DNA of 64,000 bases from Niabella beijingensis (GTDB taxonomy: Bacteria; Bacteroidota; Bacteroidia; Chitinophagales; Chitinophagaceae), in the NCBI RefSeq assembly GCF_020034665.1, contig NZ_JAIQDI010000002.1:1426001-1490000 (forward strand), written 5' to 3'. Below are positions 33,693 through 42,041 of the stretch, piece by piece. Numbering within the stretch: position 1 is the stretch's first letter; every line of letters starts with the position of its first letter. A program made the position numbers and the translations under genes. The notes under the pieces are model-generated. The model made no database searches and was not told the DNA's origin. It saw only the letters and a program-made list of their open reading frames with translations.

Positions 33693-34268
33693 TTAAAGGA
33701 TAATTGGAAGATTCTTTTTAAATGTTTTGTTTTTCAGATTGATGAAGATATTTAAGAACCCTATAAGAAATAACAGGAGGCAGATCCATTGAATAGTTTG
33801 TCTTGCCTTTATAAATGGGAGATGCAGCAGTATCCCTCCAATTACAATTGCACACGCACCTTCGGCAGATAAGAGGTACCATCCTCTGAGCTCTTTTTTT
33901 TGAAATAGAGATTGCACAATTTTCAGGCAACCCCAACAGATTGCCCAGATGCTGGTAAAATATGAAAAAAGAAGGAAATTTAACAAAGGATTGAACAGCA
34001 TCAGTGCGCCGAATAAACTATTTAATACACTCTCCATAAGCAACCAGATAGAGCGAGTAAGAAGTGCTCCCTCGATATAGTATAAAACTATGAGTAATAA
34101 GCCATTTAACAGAATTCCAATCCCTGAAAGTTTGATTAGCTGAAGATAGCTATCCCAGGGATAAGTAAAAATATAAACACTTATTCCAATCAATAGTATA
34201 CTTGCGATCGGGGTTATCGGCCATAATGGTAGCCTATTTGTCCTGGGTTTAATTGTTACTGGTTGCAT
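33693..34268 (-). CDS. HdeD/DUF308-like membrane protein
   Basis: A 191-residue protein with about six hydrophobic helices (from ASILLIGISVYIFTYPW to WICLLLFLIGFLNIFINL), which fits the HdeD family of inner-membrane acid-resistance proteins. The termini are basic. Function in this phylum is unknown. It converges on the CoA-transferase gene (42-nt gap) and is divergent from the USP pair. Its upstream has only a half-dyad site. Confidence 0.75.
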   Translation of the reverse strand: MQPVTIKPRTNRLPLWPITPIASILLIGISVYIFTYPWDSYLQLIKLSGIGILLNGLLLIVLYYIEGALLTRSIWLLMESVLNSLFGALMLFNPLLNFLLFSYFTSIWAICWGCLKIVQSLFQKKELRGWYLLSAEGACAIVIGGILLHLPFIKARQTIQWICLLLFLIGFLNIFINLKNKTFKKNLPIIL

Positions 34269-34323
34269 AGTAAGGCATTTATTTAAATTAAAATGGACGA
34301 CTTGTTTTTTTGTCGCCGAAATG

Positions 34324-34367
34324 ACAAGATATATTTTGTCAAAGTGCCATCCAATGAGAAGGACCTG
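34324..34367 (-). promoter_or_regulatory. Possible degenerate dyad promoter for the HdeD-like gene
   Basis: On the minus strand a box TATCTTGT (34331-34324) lies 29.5 nt from the centre of CAGGTccttcTCATT (plus 34353-34367). Only the right half matches the dyad. An inverted repeat TGACAA-N8-TTGTCA (34322-34341) overlaps the box and might be a separate operator. Confidence 0.35.
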
Positions 34368-34375
34368 ATATCACC

Positions 34376-34390
34376 ATGATTCCAGTCATA
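34376..34390. promoter_or_regulatory. Unassigned TGA-N6-TCA dyad
   Basis: ATGATtccagTCATA has the full dyad but no -7 box at the standard distance on either strand. It lies between the HdeD-like gene and the USP pair, 82 nt upstream of the USP dyad; possibly an auxiliary site. Confidence 0.4.
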
Positions 34391-34457
34391 GTTGTTTGTT
34401 CGAAATAAATTGATGGGACTAACGGCATTTGATGTTTAATCAGCATCATTGGGCAAG

Positions 34458-34501
34458 TTGATTATTGTCATAGATAAGCGACAGTGGTTACCGTAGTTTT
34501 A
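34458..34501 (+). promoter_or_regulatory. Dyad promoter for USP pair and PolX operon
   Basis: TTGATtattgTCATA at 34458-34472 and TAGTTTTA at 34494-34501; centre-to-box distance 29.5 nt. The next start codon is about 20 nt downstream. Confidence 0.72.
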
Positions 34502-34522
34502 AACCAATATTGAAAGGCTATG

Positions 34523-35341
34523 ATGAAGGTATTATTTATATCTGATGGTGTTGATGTTGAACAAGGTGCATTTGAGTTTATCAAAGAAATAAATCGAAGG
34601 TCGCCTGTGTTTTTATATGGAATATTTTTACCAAAACGGTCGCTGGGGTATTGGCTGCTGAGGGCGGGCTCTTTTTTTTTGCTACCTCCCTATAATTTTC
34701 AAACAGAGGAAAAGCTGATTGCTGCGGCCTGCAGGTTCTCAGATTTATGCCGGGAACATCATATTAACCATTCATCCTATTCCGGAAGAGGAGAAGCCCC
34801 CCTGTTAAAACTCAGAAGGGAAAGCCGGTATGCAGATTATCTTGTGGTTAGCTATACAATTTTTCAGCAAAAGAACAAAAAATTGCGCAAGCCGCGGCAG
34901 TATTTATCCCGGATTCTGCATCATTGTGAATGTCCGGTAATCGTCGTCCCCGATCAGTTCGTGTTTCCAAGTAAAAATATTATTGCTTTTGATGCAAGCG
35001 CTTCCTCAGTATATGCCCTTAAACAATTTTTCTATTTATTACCTGATCTCGGAGCTAATTCCACGATTCTTGTAAATGTTGGCGCCAATAATAACAAAAA
35101 TGGGGGGTTAAATAAAACGAATTTGGAAAGTCTTACCATAAACCATTATCATTCACTGGATCCGACCTGTTTGAGATTGAATACGGCTAATGAATTATCT
35201 GAATGGGTGGTAAGTCAACAGGCGGCAATATTAGTTGCCGGTGCTTGTGGTCGATCGAGGGCATCGCAACTGATTAAGAGAAGCTTTTTATCAGGGATAC
35301 TGAAAGACAAGCGTATGCCTTTGTTTGTTGCGCACCGTTAA
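34523..35341 (+). CDS. Universal stress protein, tandem domains
   Basis: A 272-residue tandem UspA protein (MKVLFISDGVDVEQGAFEF), with an alternative ATG one codon earlier. It is the intact version of the type seen truncated at 13947-14720. Domain 1 has RESRYADYLVVSYTIF and ends CPVIVVPDQF; domain 2 starts IIAFDASASSVYALKQFFYLL and ends with GACGRSRASQLIKRSFLSGIL and MPLFVAHR. First gene of an operon with 35378-36202 and possibly PolX. Confidence 0.92.
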   Translation: MKVLFISDGVDVEQGAFEFIKEINRRSPVFLYGIFLPKRSLGYWLLRAGSFFLLPPYNFQTEEKLIAAACRFSDLCREHHINHSSYSGRGEAPLLKLRRESRYADYLVVSYTIFQQKNKKLRKPRQYLSRILHHCECPVIVVPDQFVFPSKNIIAFDASASSVYALKQFFYLLPDLGANSTILVNVGANNNKNGGLNKTNLESLTINHYHSLDPTCLRLNTANELSEWVVSQQAAILVAGACGRSRASQLIKRSFLSGILKDKRMPLFVAHR

Positions 35342-35377
35342 AGGTCAAAAAAATAAACTATTCTAAAACTTACTTTC

Positions 35378-36202
35378 ATGGAAAATTTGCTTTTGGTTAT
35401 TAATGATATTGCTTTGAATGATAAATCGCTGGAGTTTGCCTGCTACCTGGCAAGGGTAACCCAGTCCCGGCTTCAGGGGTTGTTACTGACAAAAGCTCAG
35501 GAAGAAGTGCCGTATACGGAGGGTGCGGGTAGTGAGGTCACATCGGTAGCTTCGGTTAAAAAATTACCGGGAAGTCTCCGCGAAGCCGCCCAGAATGATA
35601 TCCGTCAATTCAAGAAAATTTGTAAGAAAGAACAGATTCCCTGTGTTGTAAACTGCCTGGAAGGCGATCCGTTGATGGATGCTGTTTCTGAGAGTCGTTT
35701 TGCTGATTTGATGGTGCTAGGAGGAGCAATGTCATTTGATGCTGATGATAAGCAATATCTGAGCCCGTTTGTTTGGGCATTTCTTCAGGTTGCTGAATGT
35801 CCGGTTGTTATTGTATCCGATCAGTCGTCCGAAATCGATGAAATCGTGCTCACTTATGATGGCTCTGCATCTTCTTTGTTCGCCTTCAGACGATTTGCCC
35901 ATTTGTTTCCATGTTTTAAAAATAAACAGATTGTTGTAGTCTCCGCAGATCGGTTCCCTGAAATTAGGCATGAGCGATTGATAAGAGATCAGTTGGAGGA
36001 ATATTATCCTCAAATAGAATTTGAGGTGTTGTACACTAAGAATTTTGACAGTAAACTATTTGATTTTTACCGGAGAAGAAGCAATTGCTTTATTGTAATG
36101 GGAGCATCGGGAAGAACGAATCTTTCAGAAGTGGTATCGAATGACAAAATGCCTTTGGATAGAGAAGCGATTGGGCATCCTGTTTTTATCTCCCATTTTT
36201 AA
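35378..36202 (+). CDS. Universal stress protein, tandem domains
   Basis: A 274-residue tandem UspA protein beginning MENLLLVINDIALNDKSLEFACYLA, closely similar to 14754-15590. Domain 1 has ESRFADLMVLGGAMSF and ends CPVVIVSDQSS; domain 2 begins EIVLTYDGSASSLFAFRRFAHLF and ends CFIVMGASGRTNLSEV and PVFISHF. Both nucleotide-binding signatures look intact. The order (13947-type then 14754-type) repeats the order at 13947-15590, so the two pairs look like a duplicated gene pair. Confidence 0.92.
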   Translation: MENLLLVINDIALNDKSLEFACYLARVTQSRLQGLLLTKAQEEVPYTEGAGSEVTSVASVKKLPGSLREAAQNDIRQFKKICKKEQIPCVVNCLEGDPLMDAVSESRFADLMVLGGAMSFDADDKQYLSPFVWAFLQVAECPVVIVSDQSSEIDEIVLTYDGSASSLFAFRRFAHLFPCFKNKQIVVVSADRFPEIRHERLIRDQLEEYYPQIEFEVLYTKNFDSKLFDFYRRRSNCFIVMGASGRTNLSEVVSNDKMPLDREAIGHPVFISHF

Positions 36203-36219
36203 GAGATTAATTTTCTATA

Positions 36220-37242
36220 ATGCAAAAGCCGGAGCAAAAAAACAACGAGGCGATAGCCTTTATATTCCAACAGATAGCACTCTGCTACCGCTACCTGGGT
36301 GGGGAGCAGTTCCGGGTGTCAGCCTATGAAAGAGCAGCTAACAGGCTGCTTAATATGCAGGAAGATATTGGGGTCTATGCTTCGGATACCAAAAGACTGG
36401 AGGCTCTTGGTAATATTGGCGTTAGCACGGCAAAGAAAATATCCGAATATCTCAGAACGGGTAAGATCGCACTGTTCAGCCGTTTAAAAAGGCAAGTGCC
36501 CTACGGGTTGTTAGACTTAATGGATATAAATGGTTTTGGCCCTGCAACGATAAGAATTCTTTACAATCAATTGGGCATAAAGAATGAAAGCGAGCTTCTG
36601 GATGCGCTGAATGGTCGGCGACTTGAAGGAGTTAAAGGGATCGGTAAACGGAAGATTGAAGACATGAAGGTGTCATTGGCGGTAACAAGGAAGGGAACAC
36701 CCCTGTTGCTTAAGGATGGCCGGAGAATCGGAAACGCCCTGATTGGTGTACTAAGAAAAATGCCGGGCGTGCAACATGCGGAACTGTGTGGCAGTATCCG
36801 CAGAAAAAGTAAACTAATAGGAGATATTGACATCCTTATTATTGCGGAGCCTGAAGACCGGTCAGCAATTGTAAAGGCTTTTATTGCCTCCAAACATATT
36901 CTGCGGGTATTGGTTAAAGGAATCAATAAGACGAGTGTTTTACTGAAGTGCCGGAATATCCAGGTAGATATTCGGCTCGTTCGCGCCTATGAATATGGTG
37001 CAGCATTGCTTTATATGACGGGGTCCCGGGAACATACGATTCATTTACGCCTGATTGCCAAACGGAAAGGTTATACGATGAATGAATACGGGATTTTTGA
37101 AGTTGCAACGCACCGGAGGTTAGCCGGATTGACAGAAGAAGATATGTATAGCGTATTGGGATTAAGGTATATTCCCCCGGAATTACGCTTAAACAATGGT
37201 GAAATTGAGGCGGCAGCCTTGAATCGGGCTATTGCCATATAA
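36220..37242 (+). CDS. Family X DNA polymerase lacking the PHP domain
   Basis: A 340-residue PolX. Helix-hairpin-helix modules (GNIGVSTAKKISEYL near 67-81; LDLMDINGFGPATIRIL near 97-113) precede the catalytic palm. GSIRRKSKLIGDIDIL holds the paired metal-binding aspartates (about 206-208) and VDIRLV the third (about 248). Bacterial PolX is usually ~570 residues with a C-terminal PHP nuclease; here the protein stops after the palm/thumb, so the PHP 3'-5' exonuclease is missing. It would fill short gaps at DNA ends. It follows the USP pair by 18 nt, suggesting co-transcription. Confidence 0.9.
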   Translation: MQKPEQKNNEAIAFIFQQIALCYRYLGGEQFRVSAYERAANRLLNMQEDIGVYASDTKRLEALGNIGVSTAKKISEYLRTGKIALFSRLKRQVPYGLLDLMDINGFGPATIRILYNQLGIKNESELLDALNGRRLEGVKGIGKRKIEDMKVSLAVTRKGTPLLLKDGRRIGNALIGVLRKMPGVQHAELCGSIRRKSKLIGDIDILIIAEPEDRSAIVKAFIASKHILRVLVKGINKTSVLLKCRNIQVDIRLVRAYEYGAALLYMTGSREHTIHLRLIAKRKGYTMNEYGIFEVATHRRLAGLTEEDMYSVLGLRYIPPELRLNNGEIEAAALNRAIAI

Positions 37243-37342
37243 GGTCGCTGTCAGTAGCATCTATAGGAATTTTACGAAGACCCAATCGGATACAAGGCTC
37301 TTTTATTTGAACAAACTGTGGCAACGGTTTCAAAAGATAACT

Positions 37343-38674
37343 ATGCTAATTAAAAATAAAATACAGGAATTATGTAGCAATTGCATACGGGATTTTTTCG
37401 CTATTCTGCTGATTCTGTGTACAATAATGGCAACCAGTACAAATGCACAAGGACGCTTTATTAGCAGGCCATTGTCAAATCCCTCAATGGTGGACGCATT
37501 TTACCGTCAACGGGAAGGCCGTTTATTCTGGTTTGGGGCTGGAGCTGGAACGGAAGGAACCATGCGAAACGAACTGATCAGAATATTTAAGGAGGAGGCA
37601 GTTCTTCAGGGGTTGGACTCCCTGAAGTATCTGTCAATGCTGCCAGCCACTATTGCAGACCTGGATTCGTCTGAAAGTGAGGTGTGTGACCGCATGTTTA
37701 CAGATGCCGCGTTCGCCTATTTTGCGGATCTCTATGGGGGGGATCCCAGGGTAAGGACACGGGTTGGTAGTGATGAAATCACCGGGAAATATGGGATGAT
37801 TGATCGTCAATATATTGTCGACCGTCTAAGCGAAGTAAATAGTAGCGCTCTCCTGAAGGCCCTGGTGCCGGCTCTCGAGCCATCGCAACCCCTGTATTTG
37901 TCATTAAAAGATGAACTGCAAAAGCAGTTGGAGTTGGGAGACCGGAAGAAAATCGCATCACTGGTGATCAGTCTCAATAATTTTCGCTGGTTCTGTCATT
38001 TCAGATTTAAGAATTTTATAGTGGTTAATATCGCTTCAGCGGAGTTAAATTATTTTGAGCAAGACTCGGTAATATTAAATATGCGGATTGTAGCGGGGAA
38101 GCCTTCAACGATGACACCGCGATTTGTTACGTACTGCGATCAGGTTATTCTTTATCCCTATTGGAATGTGCCCAGGAGCATTGCCGTTAATGAAATTCTT
38201 CCCTTTTGCAAGAAAAGCCTCGTGGTGCTCGATATCCTAAAAATGCAGGTGATTAACAGTAAAGGCGAAATTGTTGATCCAAAACGATTGGATTGGAAAA
38301 AGTTTACAGCCAAGAATTTTCCCTATCGCTTTCGCCAATCTACGGGCTGTGATAATGCATTAGGTGTTATAAAGTTCAACTTAACCAGTCCCTATAGTGT
38401 CTACCTGCATGATACAAACCTGAAATCAGATTTTAAGGCGGAGAAAAGATATTTCAGTCATGGTTGTATACGGATCGAGCAACCGCTTGAACTGGCGAAT
38501 GAGATTTTGGAAGACAAGCTCGATGAGGGTTTTTTAAAAGCCAGTATTAAGGGCCAGCAACCTATTGCAAAAAAAGTAGCTGAACCTGTACCGGTTTTTG
38601 TTTTGTACATGACGGCTGAGGCCACTGCCAGTGGCGCAGTGAAGTATTTCCCGGATGTATATGGCTTGTTATAG
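37343..38674 (+). CDS. Secreted L,D-transpeptidase, YkuD/YcbB type
   Basis: A 443-residue protein from ATG 37343 with signal peptide (CIRDFFAILLILCTIMATST, cleavage near NAQ). The N-terminal half resembles the scaffold and peptidoglycan-binding-like region of YcbB. The YkuD catalytic domain (about 245-410) carries PYWNVPRSIAVNEILP and the active-site motif FSHGCIRIEQPLELA with Cys near 374. It should cross-link peptidoglycan stems (3-3 links), a known stress or stationary-phase adaptation. Just outside the PolX end (101-nt gap). An intrinsic terminator follows. Confidence 0.88.
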   Translation: MLIKNKIQELCSNCIRDFFAILLILCTIMATSTNAQGRFISRPLSNPSMVDAFYRQREGRLFWFGAGAGTEGTMRNELIRIFKEEAVLQGLDSLKYLSMLPATIADLDSSESEVCDRMFTDAAFAYFADLYGGDPRVRTRVGSDEITGKYGMIDRQYIVDRLSEVNSSALLKALVPALEPSQPLYLSLKDELQKQLELGDRKKIASLVISLNNFRWFCHFRFKNFIVVNIASAELNYFEQDSVILNMRIVAGKPSTMTPRFVTYCDQVILYPYWNVPRSIAVNEILPFCKKSLVVLDILKMQVINSKGEIVDPKRLDWKKFTAKNFPYRFRQSTGCDNALGVIKFNLTSPYSVYLHDTNLKSDFKAEKRYFSHGCIRIEQPLELANEILEDKLDEGFLKASIKGQQPIAKKVAEPVPVFVLYMTAEATASGAVKYFPDVYGLL

Positions 38675-38695
38675 ACTCCCGCCTTTATGCATTTT

Positions 38696-38723
38696 GACCG
38701 TTCGGTTTTGTGCGGTCTTTTTT
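38696..38723 (+). terminator. Intrinsic terminator after the L,D-transpeptidase
   Basis: GACCG (38696-38700) and CGGTC (38713-38717) form a 5-bp stem with a 12-nt loop followed by six T residues. Confidence 0.6.
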
Positions 38724-38747
38724 CGATGACAGGACTCAAACATGCCG

Positions 38748-38791
38748 GTGATGACAGTCATTGAAATAGGATGAAGCCAAAGTTAAATTTG
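38748..38791 (+). promoter_or_regulatory. Dyad promoter for BON protein at 38855
   Basis: GTGATgacagTCATT at 38748-38762 and a perfect TAAATTTG at 38784-38791; centre-to-box distance 29.5 nt. It is one of the best sites of the set. Confidence 0.8.
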
Positions 38792-38854
38792 ATTTTAAAG
38801 CTATGAGTTAGCTTAAAAAAAATTTATTATTTAAAAACATTAAAACAAAAGATC

Positions 38855-39526
38855 ATGAAAAGTGACATTCAAATTCAAAAAGATGTAATGGAAGAATTGA
38901 ATTGGGACCCGGTTTTAAGCGCAGCTGAAATCGGAGTGGCTGTAAAAGAGGGGGTGGTGACGCTGGGAGGTCAGGTGAGCACTTATTCTCAAAAACTTGC
39001 GGCAGAAAAAGATGCAAAAAAAGTCGCCGGGGTAAAAGCAGTGGCAGAAGATATCCAGGTCGGCGTTTCCTCTGCTTATCGCAAGACAGACACAGAAATA
39101 GCGGAAGCAGTATTGAACGCTTTAAAATGGCATTCGGCTGTACAGGAAGAGAAAATCAAAATTAAAGTCGAAGATGGGATTGTGCAGCTTGATGGAGAAG
39201 TGGAATGGGAATATCAGCGTAATAACGCAAAATCAGCCATACAAAATCTGGCCGGAGTACGCAGCGTACTGAATTATATTACTGTAAAGCCAAAAGTAAC
39301 CACCTCAGGCGTTCAGCAAAAAATAAGGGATGCATTCGACCGCAGCGCAACTGTTGACGCAGAGCGTATTGGTATTGATGTTTCTGGCAGTAAAGTTACG
39401 CTGCACGGTAAAGTGCGTTCATTTGCGGAAAAAGAAGATGCTGAACAGGCTGCCTGGAATGCTCCGGGTGTCTCCAGTGTAGAAAATGAGCTTGAGATTG
39501 ATTTGGTGGAATTTGCCTTTGATTAA
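38855..39526 (+). CDS. Triple BON-domain protein
   Basis: A 223-residue protein with three BON domains ([61 protein letters not shown]) and VVTLGGQV / IVQLDGEV / KVTLHGKV core strands. Paralogue of 29507-30157; no signal peptide. It is monocistronic, between its own dyad promoter and a strong terminator. The likely role is membrane or envelope protection under stress, from family knowledge only. Confidence 0.92.
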   Translation: MKSDIQIQKDVMEELNWDPVLSAAEIGVAVKEGVVTLGGQVSTYSQKLAAEKDAKKVAGVKAVAEDIQVGVSSAYRKTDTEIAEAVLNALKWHSAVQEEKIKIKVEDGIVQLDGEVEWEYQRNNAKSAIQNLAGVRSVLNYITVKPKVTTSGVQQKIRDAFDRSATVDAERIGIDVSGSKVTLHGKVRSFAEKEDAEQAAWNAPGVSSVENELEIDLVEFAFD

Positions 39527-39625
39527 AAAGTGAGCTGAGAGATAAGGATTTGGGCAACACAATTTGAAAAAGTATCTCCCGGCATATTTGTTTAAACCAG
39601 GAATCATAAACCCTCATTGTCGTTT

Positions 39626-39657
39626 GGGCAGGTTTCGATTTGAAACCTGCCCTTTTT
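39626..39657 (+). terminator. Strong intrinsic terminator after BON gene
   Basis: GGGCAGGTTTC (39626-39636) pairs with GAAACCTGCCC (39642-39652), 11 bp with a 5-nt loop, followed by five T residues. Confidence 0.88.
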
Positions 39658-39828
39658 CCGGGGCAATACCAGGGGTAACTGAAAAAACTGAAATATCTCA
39701 ATGATGGAACCGGTTGAGTGCTCTCAAATGTAGCAAAATTAGTTGGGTGCAATAATAGAAGAGGGGGCATTATGGCACTGCAGTTAATGGAAAGATTGGA
39801 TGATAGCCACGCATAGAGAGCGTAACGG

Positions 39829-39875
39829 CAAACCTCCCTGACTCATCAGGCAATCTGTTGAGTCAGGGAGGTTTG
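39829..39875. repeat. Perfect 17-bp inverted repeat, 13-nt loop
   Basis: CAAACCTCCCTGACTCA (39829-39845) and TGAGTCAGGGAGGTTTG (39859-39875) are exact complements. There is no T-run on either side to make it an ordinary terminator. The interval from the BON terminator to the dodecin stop (39658-39935) holds nothing else that I recognise. Confidence 0.75.
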
Positions 39876-39935
39876 TATCGGGTATTATTGCAGCTCTGTG
39901 TCTGTTTGGGGGAGCCAGCCTTGGCGCAGCTGATT

Positions 39936-40157
39936 TTAAGTTTTTTTTGCTCCGTTAGGCTCAATTTCAAAGCTGAGTTTGGCAACAATGCGATACTCAG
40001 TAATTTTATTGTTTTTAACTACAGCACTGTGATCTTTGATATACACAGAGCGGATATTTTTGACGGTTTGGGAAGCTTCATGTACCGCTTGAGATACGGC
40101 GTCCTCCCAACTTTTAGTGGAGCTGGCCATTAGTTCCAATACTTTTACAATTGCCAT
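39936..40157 (-). CDS. Dodecin
   Basis: A 73-residue dodecin beginning MAIVKVLELMASSTKSWEDA with the family sequence SQTVKNIRSVYIKDHSAVVKNNKI and beta-rich end EYRIVAKLSFEIE. Dodecins form dodecamers that store or buffer flavins and bind their isoalloxazine between tryptophans; Trp 17 is the candidate stacking residue. It lies 48 nt downstream of the YtxH gene on the same strand and is probably co-transcribed from the dyad promoter. The flavin link agrees with the PNPOx-type flavoproteins in the island. Confidence 0.93.
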   Translation of the reverse strand: MAIVKVLELMASSTKSWEDAVSQAVHEASQTVKNIRSVYIKDHSAVVKNNKITEYRIVAKLSFEIEPNGAKKT

Positions 40158-40205
40158 AAAAAAATTTTAAGATGAAAGAATCTGCTGGAATTTGAGTTAT
40201 TGCAT

Positions 40206-40397
40206 TTATGCGGGTTCCTGCTTTGTTGCTTTTGACCGGCCAAATGCATTGTCCGTTTTTGACGCCATTTTTTTGCAGGCTGCCATTATTTTTTTTCTGG
40301 TGTCACTACCTTTTTCTGGAGCAAATAGGCTGCCTATAGTAGCACCCGCGGCCAGACCCGCTGCAACCGCTGTCAAAGTTTTACTAAGCTGATTCAT
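40206..40397 (-). CDS. YtxH domain protein
   Basis: A 63-residue protein with a glycine/alanine-rich membrane helix (TLTAVAAGLAAGATIGSLFAPEKG) followed by a basic helix (DTRKKIMAACKKMASKTDNA). It matches the YtxH family of general-stress proteins, typically induced with stress regulons in Firmicutes and Bacteroidota. Function unknown. It is first in the YtxH-dodecin pair and preceded by a dyad promoter. Confidence 0.85.
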   Translation of the reverse strand: MNQLSKTLTAVAAGLAAGATIGSLFAPEKGSDTRKKIMAACKKMASKTDNAFGRSKATKQEPA

Positions 40398-40422
40398 GAT
40401 TTTTTTTTATTGTTAATAATCT

Positions 40423-40468
40423 CTAAGATAATCTGATCAGTGGCCGATAAAAAATGATGCGACTCATC
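40423..40468 (-). promoter_or_regulatory. Dyad promoter for YtxH-dodecin
   Basis: Plus-strand ATGATgcgacTCATC at 40454-40468 (minus GATGAgtcgcATCAT) and minus box TATCTTAG at 40430-40423; centre-to-box distance 30.5 nt. A second dyad, ATGATgcaggTCAAT (40476-40490), is 22 nt further upstream, the same offset seen at 24301. Confidence 0.7.
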
Positions 40469-40570
40469 AGACGTGATGATGCAGGTCAATTTGAAGCAGG
40501 ACTGTTAGGAAGTGCATAAAAGATAGGAACTGATGATTGCTGCCGCTGGCTTTGGCAGTCATTATTAGGG

Positions 40571-40615
40571 ATGATTAAAGTCATTTATTCTATGAGGAAT
40601 TTCCTGGTATTTTAG
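40571..40615 (+). promoter_or_regulatory. Dyad promoter for phospholipase D
   Basis: ATGATtaaagTCATT at 40571-40585 and TATTTTAG at 40608-40615; centre-to-box distance 30.5 nt. Confidence 0.7.
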
Positions 40616-40643
40616 TTATTATTATGACGCTAAGATTCTTTTT

Positions 40644-41831
40644 GTGCATCTTCATAAAAAGCATAGTAAAAGTAGTTATCAGCCTCAGGACAGGCTATTA
40701 CTTCTCAAAGGCGGGATTGAATATTTTGAATTATTGCGTGATTTGATCCTTACCGCCGAGCAGAGTATACATATTCAAATGTATATTTTTCGCTATGACA
40801 ATGCCGGCCAAATGGTTATGGAATGGTTGTGCCAGGCTGCCAGGAGAGGAGTCAGTGTTTATCTGCTGGTTGATGGCTATACAACACATCTGGCTTTTAA
40901 TATACTGCACCGTATTGAAAGTGAGGGCGTACAAGTGGAGCGGTATGAGCCGCTGTTTAAAAACGGTGCCTTTTATTTTGGCAGAAGGATGCATCATAAA
41001 ATTGTAGTGGCAGATGGACGTCGCGCGCTTGTGGGAAGTAATAATATTGATGACGATTATTATGGTAGCCTAAGTCATCCCGCCTGGTTGGATATGGCCT
41101 TGTTTGTAGAGGGTACCGTGGCGGGAGAACTGGAACGAATATGTGTACAGTTGTGGAATAAGGAAGCTGCTCGTAACAGACCAATGTGCCAGACAACGCA
41201 GCAGGTGAGATATTTAGAAAAAGGAGTTGAGCGTATATCGGTAAGAGTACTCCGTAATGACTGGGTCCGTAACCGGAATGACATTTGGAAAAGCTATTTT
41301 AACCTGCTGAGCAAAGCCAAGGAGGAAGTATATCTTGTGAGTAGTTATTTTCTGCCCGGGAAGCGGTTACGCAGACAAATGAAATTGGCGGCTTGCAGAG
41401 GGGTTAAGATCAAAGTAATTACTGCAGGCTTGTCGGATGTTTTAATTGCCAAGCAGGCCGAGCGTTATCTTTACCCCTGGCTGCTTCGTAACCACATAGA
41501 AGTGTATGAGTACCAGGATAGTATATTGCATGCTAAAATGGGAGTCAGAGATGGCCGTTGGCTGACCCTTGGCTCTTTCAATATCAATAATATCAGCACT
41601 TATGCCAGTATTGAGTTAAATCTTGAAGTTCGTAACCGCCCATTTGTTCGTCGGGTGCAGCAGGAGCTGGAGCAGCTGATCGTAGCTCATTGTACGCCGG
41701 TCAGCCCGGATCACTATCTTCATCAAAGGCCATTTGTAAGGTTGTTTGAACGTCTTTGCTACAACTTTATTCGCATCCTACTTTATGTGTGCACTTTTTA
41801 TTTCAAACGTGAGCGTTTCGGCAATCAATAG
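40644..41831 (+). CDS. Phospholipase D/cardiolipin synthase family protein
   Basis: A 395-residue PLD enzyme with two HKD motifs: HHKIVVADGRRALVGSNN (about 117-134) and HAKMGVRDGRWLTLGSFN (about 296-313). It uses two PLD half-domains typical of bacterial cardiolipin synthases, but without N-terminal membrane helices, so closer to ClsB/YwiE-like soluble forms. It should transfer phosphatidyl groups. The start is GTG 40644, about 24 nt after the predicted transcript start; ATG 40624 is out of frame. Membrane remodelling fits the adjacent Mla genes. Confidence 0.9.
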   Translation: MHLHKKHSKSSYQPQDRLLLLKGGIEYFELLRDLILTAEQSIHIQMYIFRYDNAGQMVMEWLCQAARRGVSVYLLVDGYTTHLAFNILHRIESEGVQVERYEPLFKNGAFYFGRRMHHKIVVADGRRALVGSNNIDDDYYGSLSHPAWLDMALFVEGTVAGELERICVQLWNKEAARNRPMCQTTQQVRYLEKGVERISVRVLRNDWVRNRNDIWKSYFNLLSKAKEEVYLVSSYFLPGKRLRRQMKLAACRGVKIKVITAGLSDVLIAKQAERYLYPWLLRNHIEVYEYQDSILHAKMGVRDGRWLTLGSFNINNISTYASIELNLEVRNRPFVRRVQQELEQLIVAHCTPVSPDHYLHQRPFVRLFERLCYNFIRILLYVCTFYFKRERFGNQ

Positions 41832-41948
41832 AATGGTAGGCCTGTTCACGCGCATTTTGAAGCGCCGAAGAGATTAACTGGCTTGCAGCCAGGGTAGAAG
41901 TGGATGCTTGTTAATGGTTTAAGTTGAAAAGTACGATCAGGGGTAGGG

Positions 41949-41992
41949 ATGATGAAGATCATCGGTCTTTGCGATGTAGAATGATAATTTCG
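41949..41992 (+). promoter_or_regulatory. Dyad promoter for mlaEFD
   Basis: ATGATgaagaTCATC at 41949-41963 and TAATTTCG at 41985-41992; centre-to-box distance 29.5 nt, one mismatch in the box. Confidence 0.65.
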
Positions 41993-42041
41993 AATATGGA
42001 TCAATGATTGGCGTGCAACTATTAAAAAGATCCTATCCACT

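Noticed and set aside
39858..40133. Plus-strand open frame antisense to dodecin
   Set aside because: It is a shadow of the dodecin gene with no independent support.
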